DNA from: Planctomycetota bacterium
GTDB lineage: Bacteria; Planctomycetota; Phycisphaerae; SM23-33
Direction: 5' to 3'
NCBI GenBank assembly: GCA_021160865.1
Contig: JAGHBS010000190.1
Location: forward strand, 1-6,213
Length of the DNA stretch: 6,213 nucleotides
Part shown: piece by piece, positions 1 to 6,213 of the stretch
Layout of the letters: every line of letters starts with the position of its first letter
How positions within the stretch are numbered: position 1 is the first letter of the stretch
Made by a program: the position numbers and the translations under genes
The notes under the pieces: generated by a model
Database searches by the model: none
Told to the model about the DNA's origin: nothing
Seen by the model: the letters and a program-made list of their open reading frames with translations, nothing else

Positions 1-16
1 GATTATTGTGGTGGTT

Positions 17-760
17 TTATCGGTTCTTGACCAGCAGGCTTTGCCTGGAAAGTTCCGGACGCAGAACATTATTTAGATACCGATAAAAAGCGTTGCCCGG
101 ACAGGCAGTTCTTGCCCCAGGGGCGTCGCGATGACCTATTACATTGGAGGGAGGAATGTTATACCGCTGCATTAGGAAAATCAGGAGTTTTTTCAAACTC
201 CGAAGTTGTCTTGCTGATGGTAATTTCTTTGAGAAGTTTCCGACCAGACAGATACCGATACCGTAGTTGTTATATTCATTATTTGGAGTTCCGCCGCAAT
301 GTGCCCCCCATTTTTGCTTAACCCATCTGCTACCGACTTCAACTTTTCCATCCCTGCCACCGTGGCCGTTATCAATGACGAAATGATAGCCCATCTCATC
401 CCATCCCCGTGCCCGATGAGCGCGATCAAACAATCTGGCTGAGCCGAACTCCGTGGCACTGTGGTGAATTACTATCCACCGCCAGGGTCTGGGGGGCGAC
501 GCAGGTATCCAGCTGGGGGGAATATCGCCCATCGAGATGTGTTCATGACGATTTTGATAGCGAATAGGGTAAGTATATCGAGAGTGATGCCTTGAAACAT
601 TCTCCTTCTGGAGGATTGAAAGCGTCGGTAAATTGGATATGACTATTTTGGGTTTTTCCTGACAACCGATAACCGTTATCGCTAATACAAACGAAATCCA
701 GAGTAGTATTTGAATGCGGGGAGAGAGCCCTGTCCTGTTTATGCTGACCGAGTCATTCAT
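17..760 (-). CDS. Lipoprotein N-acetylmuramoyl-L-alanine amidase (Amidase_2/PGRP fold)
   Basis: Predicted zinc amidase of 247 residues that cleaves the bond between N-acetylmuramic acid and L-alanine in peptidoglycan. Residues 16-33 form a hydrophobic signal ending in the lipobox VIGC, so Cys33 is the likely lipidated residue; Gln follows it, which suits outer-membrane sorting. After a linker of about 60 residues the catalytic domain starts at IVIHHSAT. Against T7 lysozyme, the zinc ligands are His99 (first His of that motif), His210 (IGHRD) and Cys220 (ACPG), with Tyr125 in GYHFVI. Thr218 takes the place of the T7 Lys, as in catalytic PGRPs. GAHC and YGIGICLVGNF are also typical. The frame stays open upstream to 853, but the start at 760 has a good ribosome site (AGGAAGG, 9 bases away) and puts the signal at the N-terminus. 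The family is clear from the motifs; the envelope location is inferred. Confidence 0.9.
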   Translation of the reverse strand: MNDSVSINRTGLSPRIQILLWISFVLAITVIGCQEKPKIVISNLPTLSILQKENVSRHHSRYTYPIRYQNRHEHISMGDIPPSWIPASPPRPWRWIVIHHSATEFGSARLFDRAHRARGWDEMGYHFVIDNGHGGRDGKVEVGSRWVKQKWGAHCGGTPNNEYNNYGIGICLVGNFSKKLPSARQLRSLKKLLIFLMQRYNIPPSNVIGHRDAPGARTACPGNAFYRYLNNVLRPELSRQSLLVKNR

Positions 761-769
761 CGTTCGTTT

Positions 770-776
770 CCTTCCT
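770..776 (-). promoter_or_regulatory. Ribosome binding site of the amidase gene
   Basis: On the minus strand AGGAAGG lies 9 bases before the ATG at 760. It decides the start: the longer open frame that begins at 853 would put about 31 polar and hydrophobic residues in front of the lipoprotein signal. Confidence 0.6.
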
Positions 777-781
777 CTTTG

Positions 782-810
782 TAAATAAAACTTATCGGCT
801 ACAATGCCAA
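782..810 (-). promoter_or_regulatory. Candidate sigma-70-type promoter for the amidase gene
   Basis: Read on the minus strand, TTGGCA (810-805) and TATTTA (787-782) are separated by exactly 17 bases. The match to TTGACA/TATAAT is good at -35 and partial at -10. The implied transcript start near 775 would fall inside the ribosome binding site, so the leader would be only about 15 bases. That makes this a weak to moderate prediction. Confidence 0.28.
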
Positions 811-900
811 GAATTTTTTGAGAATTGTTTTGAATGACGACAAAGAAAAACATTTCTTACCTTACATGAGATTATTTTGCGTGGTTCTTCTTCCCGGATT

Positions 901-922
901 GTAAATGTGTAAGACGATTTAC
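901..922. repeat. Inverted repeat in the divergent intergenic region
   Basis: GTAAAT at 901-906 is the exact reverse complement of ATTTAC at 917-922, with a 10-base spacer. It lies between the divergent amidase and PSP1 genes, upstream of both candidate promoters. It could be a regulator site, but a 6-base arm can arise by chance. Confidence 0.3.
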
Positions 923-945
923 GGGTTTGAAGGATTATTATCAGG

Positions 946-974
946 TTAAAACCACATCGATTGTGTGGTAAGAT
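946..974 (+). promoter_or_regulatory. Candidate promoter for the PSP1 gene
   Basis: TTAAAA (946-951) and TAAGAT (969-974) are separated by 17 bases. Each matches the sigma-70 consensus at 4 of 6 positions. The implied start near 981 leaves a leader of about 23 bases that contains the AAGGA ribosome site. The spacer is filled by an inverted repeat (951-969), a natural place for an operator. Confidence 0.3.
951..969. repeat. Inverted repeat in the PSP1 promoter spacer (possible operator)
   Basis: ACCACA at 951-956 is the exact reverse complement of TGTGGT at 964-969, with a 7-base centre. The element fits between the candidate -35 and -10 boxes of the PSP1 gene. Function as an operator is inferred from position only. 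Confidence 0.3.
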
Positions 975-989
975 AGAAATATATTTTTC

Positions 990-994
990 AAGGA
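990..994 (+). promoter_or_regulatory. Ribosome binding site of the PSP1 gene
   Basis: AAGGA lies 9 bases before the ATG at 1004. The ATG at 995 touches this site directly and is therefore unlikely to be used. A third in-frame ATG at 1028 has AGGGA 5 bases before it and cannot be excluded. Confidence 0.5.
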
Positions 995-1003
995 ATGCCT
1001 TCT

Positions 1004-2344
1004 ATGCTGGATATACCAGGGAAATCTATGGATAAATCTGTTGATGCCGAAAGGCCCGTACTGGCGCTTCCTTCGCTTGCTCAGGACGACCAGACGGAGA
1101 AGCAGCCCAAGCAGGTTGTCGCTCGGTATGGCAGGATGAACCAGCTTGGTCTATTTCGGCACAACCTTGATGGGGAGATAAAGCGTGGTGAGAAATTGGT
1201 TGTCCGCACGCCCCGGGGGACGGAGCTGGCAACCGCGCTTATAAACGTCGGCGGCGATGGCCTATGGAGTATCTCGCCTGAAAAACTGGAGGAATACGTC
1301 AATGCCAGTGGGCCTGACTACCCTATCTATCGTCATGGAAAGGTGCTTCGGGTTGCAAATGCTCAGGACATCAATGACCAGATGCATTTAGACAATTCAG
1401 CAAAGGAAAAAGCAGAATATTGCCGTCGGCAAGTTGAAGAACTTGGCCTGGATATGAAGATTATCATGGTGGAGCATCTGCTGGGGGGCGAGCGATTGAT
1501 TTTCTATTTTACTGCCCAGCAGCGTGTCGATTTTCGTGAGTTAGTGCGGCGACTGGCGAGTCAATACCACACACGAATCGAAATGAGACAGATCGGCGCC
1601 CGCGATGAAGCAAGACTAATAGCCGATTACGAACGATGTGGTCAGCAATGCTGCTGTAAGGAATTCCTTAAACTTTTACGCCCAGTCTCCATGAGAATGG
1701 CCAAGATGCAAAAAGCTACACTCGACCCGGCGAAGATATCCGGACAATGCGGACGATTATTGTGTTGCTTGCGCTACGAAGACGCCACTTATCGCGAATT
1801 ACAAGAAAGACTGCCAAAGAAAAATACATGGGTTAGAACGGCTGATGGAATAATTGGCAAGGTTGTCGAAACACAAATTCTTACCCAACTGGTGCAGTTA
1901 TCGTTGCCCAATCAGGGATTAATCGTTGTGCCGAATGAAGAAATTGTCGAACGTGATATACCTGCTCCAGAAGTGGAACAAGAGATTCAACGAGAACCTA
2001 CCAAACCCACCCTCCAGCCAATACTTTCATGGTATGCTGGTTTCGCTGATTCCTCATCCTCACTCAAAGACGAAAGTAAAGATGATAAAGATAAACTTGC
2101 TGCAATGGAGGAAGATACTGTAGTTCATCAGCAGGAGCCGCTTCAAAGTCAGCCTGCTTTGGAAGAGAAAAAATCACCTGCTGCCCAGCGGCGAAGGAAA
2201 GATAAGGAGCGTAAACCCTCTAAAAAGAAGTCGCAGCCTCGCAGACATCCCGGCGCTCTTACCATCGCACCAAGAGTGCATGATCCCGAATCTACGAGGC
2301 CTTCTACCAAAAGAAAGAGAAAAAAGAAGAAACGGCGACGATAA
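1004..2344 (+). CDS. PSP1 domain protein, RicT/YaaT-like, with basic C-terminal tail
   Basis: PSP1-family protein of 446 residues, related to Bacillus RicT (YaaT), which with RicA and RicF carries iron-sulfur clusters and steers RNase Y-dependent mRNA processing. The core (about 38-316) holds the hallmark block at 212-258: Cys212-x4-Cys217-Cys218, then PVSMRMAKMQ, KISGQCGRLLCCLRYED, and Cys249-x4-Cys254-Cys255. These match the six RicT cluster cysteines; Cys216 is an extra. The core ends in a small beta-rich segment. After it comes an extension of about 130 residues that looks disordered, acidic/Gln-rich first and strongly Lys/Arg-rich from about 389 to the end (KRKRKKKKRRR). RicT itself is much shorter, so the tail is an addition and may bind RNA or membranes (inferred). 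I chose the start at 1004 on ribosome-site spacing; 995 and 1028 are alternatives. No RicA or RicF partner is in the window. Confidence 0.92.
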   Translation: MLDIPGKSMDKSVDAERPVLALPSLAQDDQTEKQPKQVVARYGRMNQLGLFRHNLDGEIKRGEKLVVRTPRGTELATALINVGGDGLWSISPEKLEEYVNASGPDYPIYRHGKVLRVANAQDINDQMHLDNSAKEKAEYCRRQVEELGLDMKIIMVEHLLGGERLIFYFTAQQRVDFRELVRRLASQYHTRIEMRQIGARDEARLIADYERCGQQCCCKEFLKLLRPVSMRMAKMQKATLDPAKISGQCGRLLCCLRYEDATYRELQERLPKKNTWVRTADGIIGKVVETQILTQLVQLSLPNQGLIVVPNEEIVERDIPAPEVEQEIQREPTKPTLQPILSWYAGFADSSSSLKDESKDDKDKLAAMEEDTVVHQQEPLQSQPALEEKKSPAAQRRRKDKERKPSKKKSQPRRHPGALTIAPRVHDPESTRPSTKRKRKKKKRRR

Positions 2345-2469
2345 TCATAATCTCACCTTTTTCTTCGATAAAGGATCTGGCTGAAAGGGTAAATCTGTTC
2401 GTATAAAACTGCACCTTCACTTATCTAACCTTGCCATATAAAGGGCTCTATGGTAGAACCTGCCGATTG

Positions 2470-3438
2470 ATGATGAAGCAGACAGAACGAGAAACTGCAA
2501 TATCGACCGCTTGTATGATTACGATGGTTTTTACAAGCGCTTCTGTACCGATTTTCCTTCGGTACTTTGTGGACTATCTTGATCCGTGGTGCGTCAATGC
2601 AGTGCGATATTCCACAGCTGCTGTATTGCTTTTCCCGTTTGTCTTCATCTTATCGAGAAGGGCGACGATTACGACCGGTGGGGATTGTCCTACCAGCAGG
2701 AATATCTGGCGATCAGCAATAATACCCTCGATAGTCAATATCATTGGCCAGGTGGGCTGGGCGCTTTGTCCATACTTCGGTGTCAAAGCGGCGATGATGT
2801 CCTTCGGCAGTAAATTATCGTTCTTGTTTACTACCCTTTTTGGCTTCCTGCTTGTTCCTACCGAGAGATTGTTAGCAAGAAAAACTTCCTTCTGGCTTGG
2901 TGCGATAATCTGTATCGCAGGTATAACTGTTGCGTCTATTCAAAAGATAATTTCTGAGGGAGTAGGATCAACAGCAGGTATGGGAATACTCCTGTTTACT
3001 GCTATGATGTGGGGGGCGTATGCAGTCTCTATTCGTAAATTCTTACCTGGCTTTCCTCGCCGATTAAGTTTCGCAGTGGTGAGTTTGTATACCTCCATCG
3101 GCTTAGTGATATTGATGCTCATCTTTGGAGATTATGCTGCTCTTGCTAAAATAAGCTTGAAAATATGGTTGTTATTAATAATCTCGGCAATTTTTGGAAT
3201 TGCAATATCACATATCCTTTATTATCGCGGTATTCATGGGCTTGGACCTATAGTCGCTAATGGAATTTCAATGGTGACGCCGTTTCTGACCTATTTCGGA
3301 GCACTTATCATCTTAGGCGAACAACTTCGCCCGGTACGACTTATCGGTGGAATAGGCGTCATTACTGGCGGGGTGCTATTAGTATTGGCAAGAACACGAA
3401 TCGAACGAGAGGAATCTCAAACATGCATCAGGCCTTAA
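2470..3438 (+). CDS. EamA/DMT-family membrane transporter
   Basis: Inner-membrane protein of 322 residues made of two EamA repeats with ten predicted helices, at roughly 14-34, 45-63, 81-102, 114-130, 140-158, 168-187, 200-219, 231-250, 260-281 and 287-307. The second repeat ends in the family pattern of a TP-containing helix, then GALIILGEQLRPVRLIGGIG and a Gly-rich last helix. The first repeat has the matching LVPTERLLARKTSFWLG. Members of this superfamily export metabolites or amino acids, or carry nucleotide sugars; the substrate here cannot be told. The loop between helices 2 and 3 is rather polar. The start is uncertain: ATG codons at 2470 and 2473 fit best, while a TTG at 2431 would add 13 residues; none has a clear ribosome site. 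It begins 125 bases after the PSP1 gene and ends 108 bases before lpxB, so co-transcription is possible but not shown. Confidence 0.88.
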   Translation: MMKQTERETAISTACMITMVFTSASVPIFLRYFVDYLDPWCVNAVRYSTAAVLLFPFVFILSRRATITTGGDCPTSRNIWRSAIIPSIVNIIGQVGWALCPYFGVKAAMMSFGSKLSFLFTTLFGFLLVPTERLLARKTSFWLGAIICIAGITVASIQKIISEGVGSTAGMGILLFTAMMWGAYAVSIRKFLPGFPRRLSFAVVSLYTSIGLVILMLIFGDYAALAKISLKIWLLLIISAIFGIAISHILYYRGIHGLGPIVANGISMVTPFLTYFGALIILGEQLRPVRLIGGIGVITGGVLLVLARTRIEREESQTCIRP

Positions 3439-3476
3439 TCACCCAACATTTCAGATTTGTTCGAAGAAGCACCAAT

Positions 3477-3496
3477 TATCGAAAATGATTTCGGTA
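3477..3496 (+). other. Short hairpin upstream of lpxB
   Basis: An 8-base-pair stem (one G-U pair) closes on an ATGA loop: arms 3477-3484 and 3489-3496. No T-run follows on either strand, so it does not look like an intrinsic terminator. It could be a weak RNA structure between the transporter gene and lpxB, or chance. Confidence 0.25.
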
Positions 3497-3529
3497 GTAA
3501 AATACTCAATATAAAAGTTTCATCTTCTT

Positions 3530-3538
3530 TGATATAGT
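3530..3538 (+). promoter_or_regulatory. Candidate extended -10 promoter of lpxB
   Basis: TGATATAGT contains a TATAGT hexamer (5 of 6 to TATAAT) preceded by the TGn of extended -10 promoters. No convincing -35 box lies at the right distance, which extended -10 promoters often do without. The implied transcript start near 3545 is about 2 bases from the lpxB ATG, so the message would be nearly leaderless. This agrees with the lack of a ribosome binding site there. Confidence 0.3.
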
Positions 3539-3546
3539 CCAAGATA

Positions 3547-4689
3547 ATGGGCAAACCGAAAGTAATTTTCATGTCAGCGGCAGATGTTAGTGGCGACAGG
3601 CACGCTGCTGGCCTGATTGGAGCGCTGCGTCACCAACTCGACGATGTACGTTTTATCGGCATCGGTGGAGAATGGATGGAAAGGGCAGGATGTGAACTAC
3701 TTGACAAACCAGTCGAACGAGCCAGTATGACCACGGGGGTTTTTGAACATCTCGGATACTTTAGGAGATTAATTCGGAAAGCAAAACGAGCGATAAAGCA
3801 AATCCACCCCGATGTACATATACCGGTAGATTCACCTGCAATAAACTGGCACTTAGCCCGTGCTGCTAAACGGAGTGGTATCCCTGTGGTTTATTATATT
3901 GCTCCGCAGACCTGGGCGTGGGCACCCTGGCGGGTAAGAAAGTTGAGAAAATACACCGATGCGGTGGCGTGCATCTTACCCTTCGAGCAGGATTATTTCC
4001 GCACCAGAGCCGTCAACGCAACCTATGTAGGACATCCACTGTTCGACGAACTACCTGCTGCTAAGCCACCTGATTTAGCATCTGCATATCAAACAGGACA
4101 ATGGGAAATTGTACTACTTCCCGGAAGTAGGGAATCGGAGATAAAAAATCACACCCCAGGGTTAGTCCGTGTTATGGAGTTGCTATCGGAAAGGTACCCA
4201 TCAGCCAATTTTACCATCACTGCTATAGATGAAGCATCAGCCGATACAATTCGGCAATCAGCCGGGCGGGGAGATTTACCCATCAGCACCGAAGATATCA
4301 ATTCCATATTGAGCAGGTCGCATTTTGCAATCGTTGCCAGCGGGACGGTTACGCTTCAGGTTGCCCACTTCGGCTTGCCGATGGTAATCTTCTATCGTGT
4401 TTGGAAATGGGGTTATCGGCTCATCGGGCGATGGCTCATCCGCACAAAATATTTATCCTTGGTAAATATCCTTGCAGGTAAACAACTCGTTCCGGAATTG
4501 ATGCCGTGGTTCGGAAATGTTGATGAGTTAGTCCGCCACGCTGATGCAATGCTGAAGAACCTCGATTATTTACAAACTGTTCAGAAGAAATTGCAAGACC
4601 TCGTCTCCCCCCTTCATGCCCCAGCTGGTACTACAGCAGCTGAAAATGCAGCTCGAGTCGTTATCGAAGCGATGCAAAAGAGGGCATAA
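3547..4689 (+). CDS. lpxB: Lipid-A-disaccharide synthase
   Basis: LpxB is the GT-B glycosyltransferase (GT19) that joins UDP-diacylglucosamine and lipid X into lipid A disaccharide phosphate at the inner membrane. The 380 residues match E. coli length (382) and align along the whole protein. Visible motifs are SAADVSGDRHAAGL (10-23), GGEWMERAGCELL (40-52), HPDVHIPVDSPAINW (87-101), YYIAPQTWAW (116-125), CILPFE, YVGHPLFDELP, LLPGSRESEI (190-199), ASGTVTLQ (264-271), and RTKYLSLVNILAGKQLVPEL (299-318). Asp95, Arg195 and Asn307 correspond to E. coli Asp98, Arg201 and Asn316. Three usual residues differ: Asp13 for Glu15, Ala98 for Asp101 and Gln271 for Glu281. The start at 3547 places the first beta strand correctly, though no ribosome site is seen. 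The gene implies an LPS-type outer membrane; other lipid A genes are not in the window. Confidence 0.94.
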   Translation: MGKPKVIFMSAADVSGDRHAAGLIGALRHQLDDVRFIGIGGEWMERAGCELLDKPVERASMTTGVFEHLGYFRRLIRKAKRAIKQIHPDVHIPVDSPAINWHLARAAKRSGIPVVYYIAPQTWAWAPWRVRKLRKYTDAVACILPFEQDYFRTRAVNATYVGHPLFDELPAAKPPDLASAYQTGQWEIVLLPGSRESEIKNHTPGLVRVMELLSERYPSANFTITAIDEASADTIRQSAGRGDLPISTEDINSILSRSHFAIVASGTVTLQVAHFGLPMVIFYRVWKWGYRLIGRWLIRTKYLSLVNILAGKQLVPELMPWFGNVDELVRHADAMLKNLDYLQTVQKKLQDLVSPLHAPAGTTAAENAARVVIEAMQKRA

Positions 4690-4740
4690 CGAATCGCAGC
4701 TGAAAATTTTCCGGCTAAAGAGCTAAGGAGGGTTTCCATT

Positions 4741-5889
4741 CTATTTGCTTTTGCTGATTGATTGTAAAACCTGACTTAGTTCCTCTTGCACACGGGCGAT
4801 TTGGCTTTCGGTCATATTTGCAAAGAAAGGTAGTGCAATCGTGCGAGCAGCAACGTGCTCGGTGATGGGGAAATCGCCCGCCCTGGTCTTCAGCAACTCC
4901 TTTATGTAAGGCTGGAGGTGAATGGGAACAAAGTAATTACTACAGCCAATGCCGCGAGATTTGAGGGCTTCGAGGATTTCATCACGATTAGTCTGGGTAA
5001 ACTCATCTGCAAGGCGGATAACATAAACGAACCAACTTGCGTTTTCGCGTTCTTCCATCGGGGGAAGGTGGATTAGCCCTTTGTCAGTCAGATTGGCAAG
5101 GGCATCGTCATACATTTTGGCTACCTTGCGTCGTTTGGTAAGTATCTCATCGAGACGACGCATCTGCGCTTCGCCCAAGGCAGCAGATATTTCACTCATT
5201 CGATAGTTGTATCCGAGTCTGGCGTGTGATAGCCAGGCGGTAGTGTCTCTGCCTTGATTCCGCATCGATACACATAAATTGCGGATATTTTCATCATCGG
5301 TGACGATCATTCCACCTTCACCGGTGGTAATCTGTTTATTGGGATAGAAGGCAAAGACGCTACAATCACCGAAGTTCCCTGCGGGTCTGCCTTTCAGGAC
5401 CCCGCCAAGGGCTTCGCAGGAATCTTCAATCAAAGCGATATTATGTTTTTTCGCAATTCGCTCGTAAGCGTCAAAATGAGCGGTATTACCGAACACCTCT
5501 ACCGGCAGGATTGCCTTAGTTCGCGATGTGATAGCCGATTCGATAGCAGCAGGGTTGACATTATAGGTTTCCGGATCGATATCGACAAACACAGGTTTGG
5601 CTCGTTCGAATAGGATGCAATTAGTCGTTGCGATGAAGGAAAACGGCGTGGTGATTACCTCATCACCTTCAGTGATGCCCAAAGCCCTGATGCAAAGATG
5701 AAGTGCACTTGTACCAGAGTTGACCGCGATGCCATACCTTCTACCTGCCCGAGCAGCAAGGAGCGATTCGAATGCCTCGGTTCGCGGTCCGATGCTTAAC
5801 CGATCAGTTTTTAGCACGGCCAATACTGCTTCTCGCTCTGCATCGGTGATGTCAGGATTTGATAAGGGGATTAAATCCTGGTTCGTCAT
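4741..5889 (-). CDS. DegT/DnrJ/EryC1/StrS family nucleotide-sugar aminotransferase
   Basis: PLP-dependent aminotransferase of 382 residues, full length for the family. It should transfer an amino group, usually from glutamate, to a keto-deoxy sugar bound to a nucleotide. Visible landmarks are the NPDITDAERE start typical of the family, VNSGTSALHLCIRALGI (57-73, phosphate-binding), TPFSFIATTN (81-90), FVDIDPETYN, IEDSCEALGG (154-163, Asp156 facing the PLP ring nitrogen), and FYPNKQITTGEGG (181-193), where Lys185 is the Schiff-base lysine. GYNYRMSEISAALG (226-239) and the C-terminal LPFFANMTESQIARV also fit. The start overlaps the stop of the upstream dehydratase as ATGA, and AGGAAG lies 10 bases before the ATG, so the two are probably made together. 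The likely product is a UDP-4-amino-4,6-dideoxy sugar for a surface glycan; the exact sugar and position aminated are not determined by sequence alone. Confidence 0.92.
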   Translation of the reverse strand: MTNQDLIPLSNPDITDAEREAVLAVLKTDRLSIGPRTEAFESLLAARAGRRYGIAVNSGTSALHLCIRALGITEGDEVITTPFSFIATTNCILFERAKPVFVDIDPETYNVNPAAIESAITSRTKAILPVEVFGNTAHFDAYERIAKKHNIALIEDSCEALGGVLKGRPAGNFGDCSVFAFYPNKQITTGEGGMIVTDDENIRNLCVSMRNQGRDTTAWLSHARLGYNYRMSEISAALGEAQMRRLDEILTKRRKVAKMYDDALANLTDKGLIHLPPMEERENASWFVYVIRLADEFTQTNRDEILEALKSRGIGCSNYFVPIHLQPYIKELLKTRAGDFPITEHVAARTIALPFFANMTESQIARVQEELSQVLQSISKSK

Positions 5890-6213
5890 GGGTTTTGTAC
5901 TTCCTGGTGTTGATGCTCTTTTGATGGCTTTTCTTCTGGCTGCTTTACTGATGGTGTTTCAGGTGGTACATAATCGTATGGATTGTACTCTGGAACGAGC
6001 CGTTTCATAGCAGCAATTATCCTATTTCTATCAGGGCAGTTTACCAATGTGCGGAGTTCGTTCAGAACGTCTTGAATTAAATCCCAATCGACTTCTCGAT
6101 GTTTCCATATTTTTACCTTTGGATGGACTGTTGGAGCGATATCTTCACCATCAGTACGAAGTTCCTCGAAAAGTTTCTCACCAGGTCTGATACCGGTAAA
6201 GACTATATCAATA
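5886..6213 (-). CDS. FlaA1/CapD-type nucleotide-sugar 4,6-dehydratase/epimerase, C-terminal fragment
   Basis: The gene enters from the right edge; the last 108 residues are present and the first complete codon begins at 6212. The fragment opens with IDIVFTGIRPGEKLFEEL, followed by EDI, PTVHPKV and a helical stretch ending LVPEYNP. The RPGEKLFEEL box and the PT-HPK segment mark the C-terminus of the polysaccharide biosynthesis family that includes FlaA1, CapD, WbpM and PglF. These enzymes convert UDP-GlcNAc to a 4-keto-6-deoxy sugar. The NAD-binding domain, catalytic residues and any membrane helices lie outside the window, so dehydratase and epimerase cannot be told apart. After about residue 82 the tail is Pro/Glu/Lys/Gln-rich and probably disordered. 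The stop codon overlaps the aminotransferase start (ATGA, 5886-5889), which supports a shared sugar pathway: keto sugar made here, aminated by the next enzyme. Confidence 0.87.
   Translation of the reverse strand, partial: IDIVFTGIRPGEKLFEELRTDGEDIAPTVHPKVKIWKHREVDWDLIQDVLNELRTLVNCPDRNRIIAAMKRLVPEYNPYDYVPPETPSVKQPEEKPSKEHQHQEVQNP

Noticed and set aside
112..321. 69-codon open frame on the plus strand
   Set aside because: It is antisense to the conserved amidase domain and resembles no known protein.
761..853. N-terminal extension of the amidase reading frame to 853
   Set aside because: It would bury the lipoprotein signal behind 31 residues, and the region holds a ribosome binding site and a candidate promoter instead.
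2356..2374. CCTTT/AAAGG stem just after the PSP1 gene as a terminator
   Set aside because: Only five pairs around a 9-base loop, AT-rich and with no T-run after it.
2402..2407. TATAAA as a -10 box for the transporter gene
   Set aside because: No acceptable -35 sequence lies 16-18 bases upstream, and there is no extended TGn; the 2345-2469 gap shows no convincing signal.
4698..4716. Imperfect AT-rich palindrome in the convergent gap after lpxB
   Set aside because: The stem needs a bulge and a wobble pair and has no T-run, so I do not call it a terminator.
4725..4731. Perfect AAGGAGG on the plus strand between lpxB and the aminotransferase gene
   Set aside because: No ATG, GTG or TTG with an open frame follows at suitable spacing; it sits at the convergent gene ends and is probably chance.
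5720..6010. 96-codon open frame on the plus strand
   Set aside because: It lies antisense to the aminotransferase and dehydratase genes, whose motifs are certain; the translation has no recognisable family features.

Overview
The window looks like chromosomal DNA from a Gram-negative, lipid A-making bacterium. The best guess is a planctomycete-like or other PVC-group lineage. This rests on lpxB, an amidase with a lipoprotein signal, and a PSP1/RicT-type cysteine protein with a long basic tail, all in DNA of moderate G+C. The lineage is inferred from gene content only; there is no rRNA or other marker here.

Layout, left to right. (1) 17-760, minus strand: a predicted lipoprotein N-acetylmuramoyl-L-alanine amidase (Amidase_2/PGRP type). 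(2) 761-1003: a divergent intergenic region with a candidate promoter for each flanking gene and two inverted repeats. (3) 1004-2344, plus: a PSP1-domain protein with the RicT/YaaT cysteine pattern. (4) 2470-3438, plus: a ten-helix EamA/DMT-family transporter. (5) 3547-4689, plus: lpxB, lipid-A-disaccharide synthase. (6) 4690-4740: a short convergent gap. (7) 4741-5889, minus: a DegT/DnrJ/EryC1/StrS sugar aminotransferase. (8) 5886-6213, minus: the C-terminal end of a FlaA1/CapD-type nucleotide-sugar 4,6-dehydratase/epimerase, cut by the window edge and overlapping the aminotransferase start by ATGA.

Most of the content concerns the cell envelope: peptidoglycan cleavage (amidase), lipid A assembly (LpxB), and an amino-deoxy-sugar module for a surface glycan (dehydratase plus aminotransferase, probably translationally coupled). 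The PSP1 protein is the likely regulatory member; in Bacillus its relative RicT works with RNase Y. The transporter substrate cannot be told from sequence. The three plus-strand genes are separated by about 100-125 bases and need not form one operon.

I found no CRISPR array, transposon, tRNA, rRNA, phage gene or defence system, and no stretch over 300 bases without a gene. I do not see a clearly undescribed system. The points most worth a second look are the unusual active-site residues of LpxB, a possible leaderless lpxB transcript, the inverted repeat inside the candidate PSP1 promoter, and the extra cysteine and basic tail of the PSP1 protein.
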